This document shows positions 1 to 10,612 of a DNA stretch of 64,000 nt, piece by piece. The translations under genes and the position numbers were made by a program. Every line of letters starts with the position of its first letter. Within the stretch, counting starts at the first letter, position 1. The notes under the pieces are model-generated. The model was not told the DNA's origin, made no database searches, and saw only the letters and a program-made list of their open reading frames with translations. The DNA is from Spirodela intermedia (lineage: Eukaryota; Streptophyta; Magnoliopsida; Alismatales; Araceae): positions 4,054,501 to 4,118,500 of the forward strand of contig LR746270.1 in the NCBI GenBank assembly GCA_902729315.2, written 5' to 3'.

Positions 1-129
1 GGAGAGGAGGGGGGGGGAAGGCTCCACCACTACTACTATGGATTACATATCTAACTAATTAAGGGCCTCTTAACAGTAGACACAAATGGCCACGTCTCCT
101 TTTCTGAACCATTTTCTGACTACTTGCAG

Positions 130-1084
130 ATCATCCGATACTCCTTCTTTGGCTTGAAGGAGGCATTTGGGTTCGCACCCTCCTGGCTCCAGTGGCTCAG
201 GTAGCATTCAACCGCTGCCATCTCGTCCATCTAAATCCCTCCAGGGGAGAGCAGAACGCAGAAACCTACCAGAAACTGACATTCCATTCGTGTAGATATA
301 GCACCTTCTTGTTCTTATACCCCACGGGCATCACCAGCGAGGTCGGCCTGATATACACTGCGCTTCCTTTCATCAAGGTACCTGAACATAACTCATTAAT
401 TCGCATCCTCCTCTTTGCTGCCTTTTGTCGGATCACTCTACATAGGCGCTTGGCTTTAATATTCGTTCTTTCTCGTGGCTTTCTTTTTGGAATATTGCAT
501 CGAGGTACCTGAATATAATTCCTTCTTCGCCACCTTTTCTTGAGAAGTATTCCTCCGTAACTGGCCGTGGGGTATTTACCCACCCCACGCACCCATCGTC
601 AACTGGTCTCAACTTGGTTGACCCACCATGATATGAGAACTCTAGGATTCTTCGTCACGTGGCATAATGGGAAAAAGTAAAAAAAAATGCCCTGTTACAT
701 TAGAGATATGATTCAAAACAGGGATGCCTGGCCCAGTGACAGCAAATTGGGATCTAGATAGTAATTCTGGAAATTTATTGACTAATATAATATGGGCAAA
801 AAATGGCAGGCCTCCGAGAAGTACTCCATAAGGATGCCGAACAGGTTGAACTTCTCCTTCGACTACTTGTACGCCGCCATCGCCGTCCTTGCAATCTACA
901 TTCCCGGTGCGTGCTGGGCTCTCTCTCTCCTTCTCTCTCATCCATCCCCCTTACTCGCCTTTGATAAATAGACCCATCCACCGTGTTGTCTGATTGACGA
1001 CGTGGCACTCCAGGAAGCCCCCACATGTACCGGTACATGCTTGGGCAGAGGAGGAAGGTCCTCTCCAAGGCGAAGACGGCTTAG
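130..1084 (+). CDS. PAS2: Very-long-chain 3-hydroxyacyl-CoA dehydratase, PASTICCINO2-like (3' part; 5' exons lie outside the window)
   Basis: Seen: four exons at 130-200, 296-377, 810-906 and 1014-1084, each bounded by AG/GT signals and in one consistent frame, ending in TAG. The translation runs from IIRYSFFGLKEAFGFAPSW through YSTFLFLYPTGITSEVGLIY and SEKYSIRMPNRLNFSFDY to the C-terminus PHMYRYMLGQRRKVLSKAKT. Known: this is the conserved half of the PTPLA/Phs1/PAS2 family, multi-span ER proteins that dehydrate 3-hydroxyacyl-CoA in the third step of very-long-chain fatty acid elongation. The catalytic Tyr and Glu of the family, seven residues apart, are present as Y (318-320) and E (339-341) in LYPTGITSE. 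The lysine-rich tail suits ER retention. The N-terminal exons are upstream of the window, so completeness cannot be judged; the visible exons are intact. Confidence 0.93.
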
Positions 1085-3687
1085 AGTTGACCCCGCTGGG
1101 GAGGAAGCCAGAAGCCCGAAGCCCCTCCTCTTCGTTACGACGACTATGGTGATGATGACGACGTGTCGGTGTGATGCAAAGTTGGGTTTTTTAGATCTTC
1201 GTTTAATCTATCTCCTTGGTGAGTGTTGCAGTAGGTAGCTTTAATGGACCGGCGGTGGGCCATTTGACATGGGTTTGGGCCTTAAAATGGGGTCCAGAAC
1301 AAGACGTGGGCCTGGGCCCGACGTATGAAGTAGGGGACCTCTTCTCTCGCCAGGAACAGTATTCAACTGCTCTATGGTCTATCCCCTTATCTTCTAGCGG
1401 GAGATGACCAGAAGACAGTGGTGGTCTGATCTCTCTACGGAAGCCCTGGATCAGATAGAGAGAGAGACTTGGAGAGAGCTAGGGAGAAAATTCAGAGCAT
1501 TCAATGGACTGTCCTAGACGCGTCGGGATCAGAGGTTAAGCACCACCACCCCCCAACAAGACCGGGCCCCCGGATCAGACAGACTCGTCCCCCCAACCGC
1601 GGGGCCCCTTCCTCCTGCCGTAATAGTCTCCTCTCGAGCGTGTGATATCCCACGTTAATTTCACAGCCATTAATTTCACAGAACACTATCCTCTCCCCCC
1701 AGCCATTAATTTCACAGTACCCCACGTCAACTAATCATTGATCTTCTTTTCTCTCTCTAAACTGGGGGGGTTGGGCCGGGTGGCGTCAGTTGTGTCCGAG
1801 GCCCAGCCAGAGTTAACTCAATGCCGGGGGCTCTGGCCGCAGCGGCCCGATCCGGCCCACATTAGGGATTGACTATCAGTCAGTGAGCAGCCGGGGCGGG
1901 GACGGGGACGGTGAGGCGCGTCACCGACCCGGCTGACGCGGCTGACCCGGCCCAGCTAAAGTTTTCAGCGTCTCCCCCTCTCGCCGCCATTCAAGAATTG
2001 GGCTGGGGATCAGTCAAAGTCCACTATTCTGACAGTTCTCCCGCCACTTGGGCATTCAACAGTTCTAATAACTATCAACTCTCTCTCTCTCTGTCGCTAG
2101 ACGAGGGAACACATGAAGGTTCTTCCAGGCTGGAAGTGTTGTTTTGGCCTGTTTTCGGGGCAGCTGATGGAGATCCATCGATGTGCAGTGACAAGACGAA
2201 ACGGTGGCAGGTGGGGTAGCCAGTAGCGGCAACGTCTCAGTCCACAGTGCCCAACCAAGTAACTGAGTTCGGCCTCAAAAACCCAACAAAAGGCACTGAG
2301 CTCGCCCAGGGACGGGCTTTCTTTGAAAAATATAAATATATTTTTATTTTTTAAAAAATAAAACCCGAATGAGCCATGGGGATGGGCTTTCTTTGAAACC
2401 TATAAATATATTTTTATTTTAAAAAAAAAACTAAAACTCGAAGGAGCCATTTTCTGCATTTGAAAAACAGGTGATGTTCTTCCATTAAATTTTAGTAGTT
2501 TCGCGAATTGCTCGAGAATTAATTTTTCGTAGCTTCGAGAAAATAATGGTGGTGAAATATTTTATTCAGGGATGGGCGCGCGTGTGGGGGAGGGACGTGG
2601 CCACCACGTGGCAGAGGGAGTCAACGGTGGATTTGTCTCCTCTCCGACTGTCCTGTTCCAAGTCTACTTCTCTGGCTTCACCTGATGCCTAGGCGACTCT
2701 ATCTAGGCCATGCAAAAGGCGTCCTGGGGGGGGTTGTCCTGGGCTGGACCTCCCTTTTATCTTTCATTTTTTAAAATCTCTTATCCATGAAAAAAGATGG
2801 CTCCTCTCTCTCTCTTCTTTTTTATTTTAGGATGCGGGAAAAATAATTTCTCGTGTTTAATTTACCCAAAAAGAAATGATGAATAGTTGCGCTTGGGGGG
2901 ACGTACGACGATTTAACTCCCCACCTACCGATAGTACGGTGATCAACTATCTGTACCAAAGAAGACGAGAAACGGGGGATTATTGAATGGGCCACCACGT
3001 GCATGATTTACATATTCTTTATGATTTTCAGACGACGATAGAGAATTATTCATAAATATATTGTGAGATAAATATATAAAATATGGAGGGAATGTTTTTT
3101 TTTTCAAATGCTGCCCCTAATTTTCGCCAGAAAATGGGACCTCGCCGGGGGAGGAGTGATAAGGTGGACCAATCATCGGCTTGAATGTGGGTTGATGCCA
3201 TTAAAGGCAGATTTAAGGAAGAGTGAGGCCGCGCCCCACCTATGCTCGCAGGCGCTTAGTCGGTTCTACCGTCTTCCTCGGATCGATTTCATTAGGGTTC
3301 TCCTTCGCTGATGCTGCCGCCGTGTCCACGAGCAACTAACTCGCTGCGGATCTCCACCCGTATGCATGTATACGGTGGGGGGCGGCATTCTTTGCGAGGA
3401 TGGGAGGAACAAGGACCGCTGTGGAGCTGTAAAAATGGCATCTTACTGGTTCACCGTCGTCGGAGGACCCCATCCCATCCTCTCTTTGACCTCAACGGTG
3501 TCCGCGATGGCTCAATTCTCTGCAACCACCTCACCGCCCCCCCCATCCGTCTCCTTTCTGAGCTCCACCCGCCGCCGCCGAGGATGAGAGGGTAGCTCAG
3601 AGAGAGAGCTGCCTCCATTAAATGCCTCTCTCCTCCCGAGAGTAGCGACGCCGAACCACCCCATCAATCGCCTCCCCCGTCCACGGC
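1085..3687. other. Intergenic region between the PAS2-like and CER2-like genes
   Basis: I see no supported coding region here. It contains the PAS2-like 3' flank, GGGCC-rich stretches near 1250-1330, a short CT run near 2080, an AT-rich 70-bp tandem duplication (2309-2450), and AT-rich sequence to about 3110. The last 400 bp become GC-rich and contain the CER2-like promoter. Short open frames here have no recognisable domain. Confidence 0.6.
2309..2450. repeat. 70-bp tandem direct duplication, two copies
   Basis: Copy one (2309-2378) and copy two (2379-2450) both carry GGGCTTTCTTTGAAA, then TATAAATATATTTTTATTTT, then GAGCCAT. They differ by a few substitutions and by the lengths of A and T runs. 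This looks like a simple local duplication; no coding role is evident. Confidence 0.85.
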
Positions 3688-3697
3688 CTATATATGG
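3688..3697 (+). promoter_or_regulatory. Probable TATA box of the CER2-like gene
   Basis: CTATATATGG lies 55 to 64 bases before the start codon at 3752. That would place transcription initiation near 3720 and leave a short 5' leader. The assignment rests on motif and position only. Confidence 0.5.
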
Positions 3698-3751
3698 CTC
3701 CAGCGATGGTGCCGCTGGAGCCAAGAACGACCGGTCAGCTCCGTCGCCGCG

Positions 3752-4245
3752 ATGGTCTCTAAAAACGAGGGGAATGGCAGCACCGCCGAGGCGGCGGTCA
3801 CCGAAGGGCTGATGTCGACGGTGGTTCCCGGCCAGATGACCGGCCACGGGAGGGTCCTGCAGCTGACCAACCTGGACCTGGCCCTGAAGTTGCACTACCT
3901 CCGAATGGTTTACTGCTTCCCCGCCCCCCCGGCCGGCAGCGGAGACGGCGGAGGAGCGGCGATCACGGCGATGGAGCTGAAGAACCCCATGTTCCGGCTG
4001 ATGGAGCCCTACTTCCCCGCCTGCGGGAGGATCCGCCGCTCCAGCTCCGGCAGGCCCGTCCTCAAGTGCAACGACGGCGGCGTCAGATTCGTCGAGGCCC
4101 GCTGCGGGGTGTCCCTCGCCGACTGGCTGGAGAAGAAGAAGCCCTCTCCTCACCCCCCCCTCTCCCCGGAGAAGGTCCTCGGCCCCGACTTGAGCTTCTC
4201 CCCCCCGGTCGCCGTTCAGGTGTGTGGGTGTGTGTGGGTGTGTGT

Positions 4246-4311
<66 letters not shown>

Positions 4312-5349
4312 TGATTATATGTTATTCGATCGCATATGATTGATTATATGTTATGCTTACATGAATGCCTGTAGTACGACTCATGATTTCTGTCTCTCTG
4401 TTTGCAGTTCACTCGGTTCAAGTGTGGGGGGCTGGCCGTCGGCTTCAGCTGGTCTCACGTCCTCGGCGACGCCGTCTCGGCTGCGATATTCGCTGGCAAC
4501 TGTTTCCGGGCGATCAACGGCGACCCGCCGCCCCAACCCCGCCAGCTCCACAAGTCCCCGGCGAGGATCGAGCTGCCGGGCGCAGTGGCGCCTCTCTCGG
4601 ACCGGCAGACCAACAACATGGAAGACAAGACGGTTACGACGGGGGAGCCCAAGAAGAAGCCCTTCTCGGCGGCGGCGACACCGCTCTCGGTGAGGGCAGT
4701 GGACACGGTCAACGGGTGCTGGCTTCCCGCCGGCGAGGTGAAGATGGAGAGTCTCTCCCTGGAGATCAGCGGAGACCAGGTGGAGGTCCTCCGGGAGAAG
4801 ACTCTGGCCCGGAGGTCCTTCGACGCCATCGCCGCCGTCGTCTGGCGGAGCTTGGCCAGGATCCGAGGAGCGAGCAGGGAGCCCAGGACGGTGACCATCT
4901 GCAAGTCTGGCCACCAACTCTCCGGCAGGAGCTGGCTCCTCGGCAACGACCAGGCCGTCGGCGTCGTGCGGGCGGCGGAGCTCTCGCCAGCCGCCGCCGA
5001 CCTCTCGGAGCTGGCGAAGCTGCTCGCTGGAGGATTCTCCGACGAGACGCCGGCGATCGAGGCGTTCGCCGAGGCCGAGTCCGGCGGGCTGCCGGATCTG
5101 ATCCTCTATGGGGCGAACCTCTCCTTTGTGGACCTCGAGGACCTGCCGGTCTACGACGTGGCCGTCAGAGGCCAGCGTCCGGTCTTCGTCAACTTCACCA
5201 TCGAAGGCGTGGGCGGCGAGGGCTCCGTCTTGGTCTTGCGTGGCGGGGGATCCGACGGCGGCGGACGGACGGTCAACGCCGTTCTCCCCCGCGGCGAGGC
5301 GGCGGCGCTGATGAGGGAGCTGCGCACAGCCTGCGGCGGCCTTTCCTGA
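3752..5349 (+). CDS. CER2/GLOSSY2-like BAHD-family protein (cuticular wax, very-long-chain fatty acid elongation cofactor)
   Basis: Seen: two exons, 3752-4219 (156 codons) and 4408-5349, joined in phase 0 to give 469 residues. Exon 2 opens with FTRFKCGGLAVGFSWSHVLG followed by D, giving the BAHD HXXXD motif at H173-D177. The second BAHD signature, DFGWG near the C-terminus, is not present; the equivalent stretch reads VNFTIEGVGGEG. Known: retained HXXXD with no DFGWG, and this block around it, is typical of the CER2/GLOSSY2 branch rather than of catalytic acyltransferases. CER2-like proteins act with CER6-type ketoacyl-CoA synthases in the ER to extend acyl chains beyond C28 for cuticular wax and pollen coat. 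It lies 2.7 kb downstream of a dehydratase of the same elongation cycle, on the same strand. It is somewhat longer than Arabidopsis CER2 (about 420 residues), partly through Gly/Pro-rich insertions. A different BAHD subgroup is possible but less likely. Confidence 0.82.
4219..4308 (+). repeat. Compound GT/GA microsatellite starting at the intron donor of the CER2-like gene
   Basis: Exon 1 ends in TTCAG at 4219. The intron begins directly with GTGTGTGGGTGTG repeats (about 4220-4278), followed by an AG run (about 4280-4307). The donor GT is therefore the first of many consecutive GT dinucleotides. The whole intron is 188 bp and ends in TTTGCAG at 4407. Confidence 0.9.
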
Positions 5350-5600
5350 TAGGGAAAGGATAGAGGAGAAGGACGTGGGAGGTTTTCCGGACGGTGGTGC
5401 TTCTGTCATGCGTCAGTCGCCCTCGGCGGCTTTATGACTATTGTTTGTAGTCCATGATTTGCTCGAGTTTCCTGGAGGGTGCAGGCCCCACTCTACCTGT
5501 CCGTTGACGAATAATCGTCAACCAGGCGCTGTCCCCCGTACAGGAAGAGAGAGAGAGAGAAAGAGAATTGTTTGGTGGTCCCAGTCCGTGCTAGAGAACT

Positions 5601-5906
5601 TGTGAATGAGAGCCTTGCATGTGGCCCCCCAATGTTCGCATAACGGCATAGTGCGGTTATGCGAGAAGTGCGTTGACGTGTACACGTCAACGCACAACGC
5701 GGTAATGCGGAATTTTCTGCATGATGCGCGTTAGTTATTTATTTCTCCTTTGTTTTCTTATTTAAAGAGAACTGTAAGAGTTTTTCAAAAAAAAAGAGAG
5801 AAAGTCTTCCTTGTTCTTGTTCCTCCTGCTGTTTTTTCCTGTGACTCGGTGGTGATCTCGCCGGTGACGTCTTAACTGCCGTCGTCTCTCCGGCGAGTTC
5901 CTGACA
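5601..5906 (+). repeat. 5' LTR of the copia element
   Basis: The 306-bp repeat runs TGTGAATGAGAG to CTGACA. Relative to the 3' LTR it has an extra stretch of about 50 bp near 5620-5670, containing the 9-bp hairpin TCGCATAAC / GTTATGCGA. It lacks a short segment (ACTAGCCAGTTAG region) that the 3' LTR has. The shared part includes a perfect 28-bp palindrome and TTCTTATTTAAAGAG, whose TATTTAAA is a plausible TATA element of the U3 promoter. Confidence 0.93.
5668..5695. promoter_or_regulatory. Perfect 28-bp palindrome in LTR U3 with inverted TGACGT / ACGTCA cores
   Basis: The two 14-base halves are exact reverse complements: GTGCGTTGACGTGT and ACACGTCAACGCAC. Each half holds a TGACGT-type bZIP (TGA/as-1-like) core. 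The 3' LTR keeps the structure at 10352-10377 as a 26-bp palindrome with one mismatch and several CG to TG/CA changes. A regulatory role is inferred only from the motif and the U3 position. Confidence 0.6.
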
Positions 5907-5908
5907 AG

Positions 5909-5920
5909 TGGTATCATAGC
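5909..5920 (+). other. Primer-binding site of the copia element (initiator tRNA-Met type)
   Basis: TGGTATCATAGC starts two bases after the 5' LTR. It matches the usual plant copia primer site, TGGTATCAGAGC, which is complementary to the 3' end of initiator tRNA-Met, at 11 of 12 positions. Confidence 0.8.
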
Positions 5921-5964
5921 TCCCAGGTTGCGGGCCGGGACTCGATCGCGGCAAGGTACAGCCG

Positions 5965-8900
5965 TTGGAATCGAGAACGCGGAATCGAGACGCGTTATGG
6001 CAGGAGGAAAGGACGGCGTGGTCGAGGGTGGTTCGTGAGGTGAGCGCCGGGACCGGGTTCTCAATGCTCACCAAGACCAACTACTCCGACTGGGCGCTGC
6101 TCATGAAGGTCAAGCTCAGAGCCCGGTTACTCTGGACTGCCATTGAGAAAGGGGGCGTCGAACCCCATGAAGACATGCAGGCGCTCGACGCGCTCTGCAG
6201 CGCAGTGCCGCCGGAAATGTGGCCGGTGATCGCGAACAAGGAGACGGCCAAGGAGGCCTGGGAGGCTATCGCCACCATGCGGATCGGCTATGACCGCGTA
6301 AAGAAGACGTCGGCTCAGAACTTGCGGCGGCAGTTCGACTCGGCGACGTTCAAAGAAGGAGAGTCTGTTGAGGACTACGCGCTGCGTCTCAACAGCATGG
6401 CGTCGACTCTCACCACCCTCGGAGACAAGGTCGAAGAGACGCAGGTAGTGGAGAAGATAATCCGCAATGTTCCCCAGCGTTTCAGGCAGATCATGGTCGC
6501 GATCACGATGCTGCTCGACGTGTCGACGCTTACCGTCGCGGATTTGACGGGTCGGCTCAAGGCGGCGGAGGATGCCTTCGAGGAACCGCCGTCGGCTATG
6601 CACCACGACGGCAAGCTGTACCTGACCGAGGAAGAGTGGGATGCACGGCGGAGGAAGCGTGATGCTGAGAAAACTGGTGGTGGAGGTAGCAGCAGCGTGA
6701 CGCACCGTGGCGGACATGACCGGGGGCGTGGGCGCGGCCGTGGCAGCGAAAAGGGCTCGTCATCAGGCGGCCTGATGGGCAACTCAGGCCGGCCCAGAGG
6801 TAATGAGTGCAGGAGATGCGGGAAGCTGGGCCACTGGGCCCGCGAGTGCCGCTCCAGGCCCAAGAAAGAGCAGGCCCACGTCGTCCAGGATGAGGAGGAG
6901 GCCTCACTCCTTCTCATGAAGTCAACGACGGCCATATCGACGGCGTCGCCACCAACCTCCACTCCACCACGTTTTGCTGCGACTCTGCAAGGAGAGGATC
7001 GGCTCCGGCGTGCAAGCCCACCGCCGCCGGGAGCAAAAGGGGTCCCCGTCAATGGAGGGGCCGCCAAAGAAGAGAAGAAACCAGGCGCCCAGACCCAGAT
7101 CCATCTGCGGGAAGAAAAGGTGTTCGCCCACCTTGAAGAGGAGGAGCTGCGTGATGAGGAGGCGTGGGTCGTGGACATGGGCGCCACGAACCACATGTCG
7201 GGTTCCTGTACGGCTTTCACTGAGCTGGACACGGCGGTACTTGGGACGGTGCGGTTCGGCGACGACTCGGTGGCGCGGATCGAAGGCCGGGGGGCAATCA
7301 TGTTCCTGTGCAAGAACGGCGAGCACCGGTCCTTCGCGGGGGTGTATTACATTCCCTGACTGATGACGAACATCGTCAGCGTCGGCCAACTCGATGAGGC
7401 CGGGTACCATATCGACATCGAGAAGGGGGCGATGAAGATCCATGAGCCAGGCGGACGGCTCCTGGCGAAGGTGATGCGCGGAGAGAACCGGCTGTACATT
7501 CTCCACGCCAAGCTGGTTCGGCAGGTGTGCCTGGAGGCGCGGGGAGTCGAAGAAGCTTGGAAATGGCACGCGCGCCTCGGACATGTCAACATGACCGCGC
7601 TGCGGAAGATGGCTCGGGAGGAGCTGGTGCGCGGGTTGCCGGCAGTTGGTCAGGTGGACCAGCTGTGTGAGGCGTGTCTCGCTGGCAAGCAGAAGCGGTC
7701 GCCGTTCCCCGAGCAGGGAGAGTACCGGGCGCGGCGTGTTCTGGAGATGGTGCACAGCGACCTCTGTGGTCCGATTGCACCGGAAACGCCAAACGGCAGC
7801 AAGTATTTCCTGCTGCTCGTGGATGATCGAAGTCGGTACATGTGGGTGGCCATGCTGCCTTCAAAGGACCGTGCTGCGGTGGCCATCAAGGAGATTAAGG
7901 CTCGGGCAGAAGACGAGTCAGGACTGAAGCTGGGAGCGCTCCGTACTGATCGGGGCGGCGAATTCACCTCACATGAGTTTGCGGAGTACTGTGCGGGAGA
8001 AGGTATTCATCGTCAACACACGGCGCATACAGCCCGCAGCAGAATGACATCGTCGAGCGCAGGAACGGCACGGTGCTAGCAACCGCGAGGAGCATGCTCA
8101 AGGCAAAGGGGCTGCCGGGCTGGTTTTGGGGTGAGGCAGTAGCAACTGCTGTATACATCCTGAACCGGTGTCCGACGAAGAGCGTGGACGGCATGACGCC
8201 TTTCGAAGTATGGCACGGGAAGAAGCCGGCGGTGCACCATCTGAAGGTGTTCGGATGCATCGCCTACGTCCTGAACACGACACCGCATCTCAAGAAGCTG
8301 GAGGACCGCGGCCGTAAGATGATCTTCATCGGCTACGAGTGCGGATCAAAGGCTTACCGTGCGTACGATCCCACCACGAGGCGTGTCCATGTGACACGGG
8401 ACGTGGTGTTCGATGAAAATGCCCAGTGGGACTGGGGCAGCGGCGCGGAGCAAGGGGATGCGGGCAGCCACGACGACATGTTCACATTGGAGTATGCCGT
8501 CGGGAACTAGGTACCTTCGGAGCTTGATGGCGCCATCGAGGTACTTGATGATGATATGCCGGGATCAGAGCTGATGTCGCTACCATCCGTGCACTTTAGT
8601 GGGGGAGCGGTGCCGATTGAAGATGGAGGAAAGGAGGTGGAGTTCGCCACTCCACCCAGTGTCCACATTGACCGCTTGGATGTTAATCACGATGATGCGC
8701 CACTCCGGTTCCGCAAGATCGACGACATCGTTGGGCTGACCTCGCCGCGTGGTCTCGCGTCGTGGGCGTTAATTGCAGAGGAGCTGCACGCTGTAAGTTC
8801 TGATGAGCCAGTCTCTTTTGCTGAAGTAGAGGGCCACCCGAGCTAGAGGAAGGCTATGGAGAAGGAGATGGCGTCGATCGAGGAGAACCGCACCTGGTAC

Positions 8901-10320
8901 CTGGTTGACCTCCCACATGGTCGCCGAGCGATCGGGTTGAAGTGGGTGTACAAGGTGAAGCGGGATGAAAACGGAGCCGTGGCGAAGTACAAGGCGCGCA
9001 ACGGAGTCATGGCAAAGTATAAGGCGCGCCTGGTGGTGAAGGGCTATGCACAATACCAGGGGATCGACCACGACGAGGTGTTCGCACCTGTGGCGCGGCT
9101 GGACACGGTGCGCCTTCTCATCGCTCTCGCGGCGCATGAGGGGTGGGAGGTGTACCACATGGATGTCAAGTCGGCGTTCTTGAATGGCGATCTCAAGGAG
9201 GAAGTGTACGTGGAGCAGCCGGCTGGTTTCATCAGCACGGGCAACGAGGACAAGGTGCTCAAGCTGAAGAAGGCACTCTATGGTTTGCATCAGGCGCCTA
9301 GGGCCTGGAACACGAAGCTGGACGACACACTGTTGTCGTCGTTCAGATTCAAGAGGAGTCCCTCGGAGCACGCCATCTACATCAGGCAGAACGGGGAGGT
9401 GCAGCTGGTGGTCAAGGTGTACGTCGACGACCTAGTGATCACTGGCGCCAGCTGCGACGACATCAAGCAATTCAAAAAAGAGATGGTTGACGCATTCAGG
9501 ATGAGCGACCTCGGCCTGCTTCGCTACTATCTTGGCATTGAAGTCAGGTAGAGCATGGGGGGCACCTCGATCAGCCAAGGAGCCTACGCTGCCAAGATTC
9601 TGGAGAGGAGCGGCATGGTAGGGTGCAATCCCTATCAAGTACCAATGGCAACACGTCTTAAATTGAGCAAGAGGAGCACGGAGCCGCTGGTGGATGCAAC
9701 AGCATGTAGAAGCATTGTGGGGAGTCTCAGGTACCTGGTCAATACAAAGGATCACTTGGCCGCTGTGAAGCAAATTCTTTGTTATGTGGCAGAAACCAAG
9801 AACTGAGGTCTCATGTATGAAAAAAAGGAGCAGGTCCAACTGACAAGGTTCAGCGATAGTGACTTCGTTGGTGATGTTGATGCTCGGAAGAGCATGACTA
9901 GAGTCATTATTTTTTTGGCCAACAGCCCAATTACTTGGCAGTCGATGAAATAGAAGGTGGTGGCTTAGTCTAGCTGCGAGGCATAGTACATTGCAGCCGT
10001 CAATGCTGCATGCCAAGATGTGTGGCTCATTCGGGTGGTAGCAGAGGTGCATGGCTCAACACGAAGCATGTCGATAATGACGGTGGATAACAAGTTTGCT
10101 ATTGCATTGATCAAGAACCCGGTTCTCTATGGACATAGCAAGCACATTAAAGTGAAGTATCATTTTGTCTGAGAATCTGCAGAAAAGGGCCAGATCAACG
10201 TGGAGTTCATCAAGAGTGAAGAACAATTAAGAGACGTTCTGACGAAGCCACTTGAAAAAATCAAGTTTTATGAGTTTCGCGGCAAGATTGGCCTCGTTGA
10301 TGTTCGTGGTGAGCACAATA
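5965..10320 (+). pseudogene. Copia gag-pol polyprotein, interrupted
   Basis: The gag part starts near 5965, with a CCHC zinc knuckle (CRRCGKLGHWARECRS) near 6810-6855. The protease region reads DMGATNHM, so the usual Ser/Thr of the aspartic protease triad is replaced by Met. Then come a gag-pre-integrase segment (KWHARLGHVN), integrase (from about 7740), reverse transcriptase with YVDDL near 9420, and RNase H (TRFSDSDFVGD, then SSCEA). Breaks: in-frame stops at 7357, 8508, 8844, 9549, 9804, 9951, 9966, 9984 and 10170; a frameshift near 8030 in the integrase; a deletion of about two dozen codons near 9745 between RT and RNase H; and a 30-bp tandem duplication at 8970-9029. It cannot make a functional polyprotein. 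Confidence 0.93.
8970..9029 (+). repeat. 30-bp in-frame tandem duplication inside the copia RT region
   Basis: Copies at 8970-8999 and 9000-9029 encode NGAVAKYKAR and NGVMAKYKAR. They differ at four bases, so the duplication is not very recent. It lies in the conserved KARLVVKGYAQ region, where copia elements normally have a single copy. Confidence 0.88.
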
Positions 10321-10326
10321 AGGCTC

Positions 10327-10336
10327 AAGAGGAGAT
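10327..10336 (+). other. Polypurine tract of the copia element
   Basis: AAGAGGAGAT lies directly before the 3' LTR start at 10337. This is the expected place for plus-strand priming. Confidence 0.6.
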
Positions 10337-10607
10337 TGTGAACGAGAGCCTTGCATTGACATGTACACGTCAATGCACAACACGGTAATGCAGAATTTTC
10401 TGCATGATACGCGTTACTAGCCAGTTAGTTATTTCTTACGGTTATTTCTTTCTCCTTTGTTTTCTTATTTAAAGAGGACTGTAAGAGTTTTTCAAAAAAA
10501 ATAAGAGAAATTCTTCCTTGTTCCTCCTGCTGTTTTTTCCTGTGACTCGGTGGTGACCTCGCCGGCGACGTCTTAACTGCCGTCGTCTCTCCGGCGAGTT
10601 CCTGACA
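10337..10607 (+). repeat. 3' LTR of the copia element
   Basis: The 271-bp repeat runs from TGTGAACGAGAG to CTGACA and is followed by the target duplication GAACT. It is colinear with the 5' LTR except for the indels noted there. Several CG sites of the 5' copy are TG or CA here, as expected from decay of methylated cytosines. Confidence 0.93.
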
Positions 10608-10612
10608 GAACT

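Larger units (their letters stand above)
5596..10612 (+). mobile_element. Ty1/copia-type LTR retrotransposon with 5-bp target site duplication (non-autonomous, decayed)
   Basis: Seen: GAACT at 5596-5600 and again at 10608-10612 flanks an element with LTRs at 5601-5906 and 10337-10607, both beginning TGTGAA and ending CTGACA. A primer-binding site follows the left LTR and a purine-rich tract precedes the right one. The interior encodes gag, protease, integrase, reverse transcriptase and RNase H in that order, which defines the copia superfamily. The perfect target duplication shows a simple insertion. Point stops, a frameshift and a deletion in the interior, plus indels between the two LTRs, show that it is old and inactive. 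I do not assign a lineage. It lies between the CER2-like gene and the P450 reductase gene, both intact. Confidence 0.95.

Noticed and set aside
1911-2219. Open frame of 102 residues on the + strand
   Set aside because: Low-complexity Ala/Ser/Leu composition crossing a CT run, no domain and no neighbouring exon signals; it also begins at a non-ATG codon.
3512-5409. Long minus-strand frames opposite the CER2-like exons
   Set aside because: Arg/Gly/Pro-rich shadows produced by GC-rich third positions of the real + strand gene.
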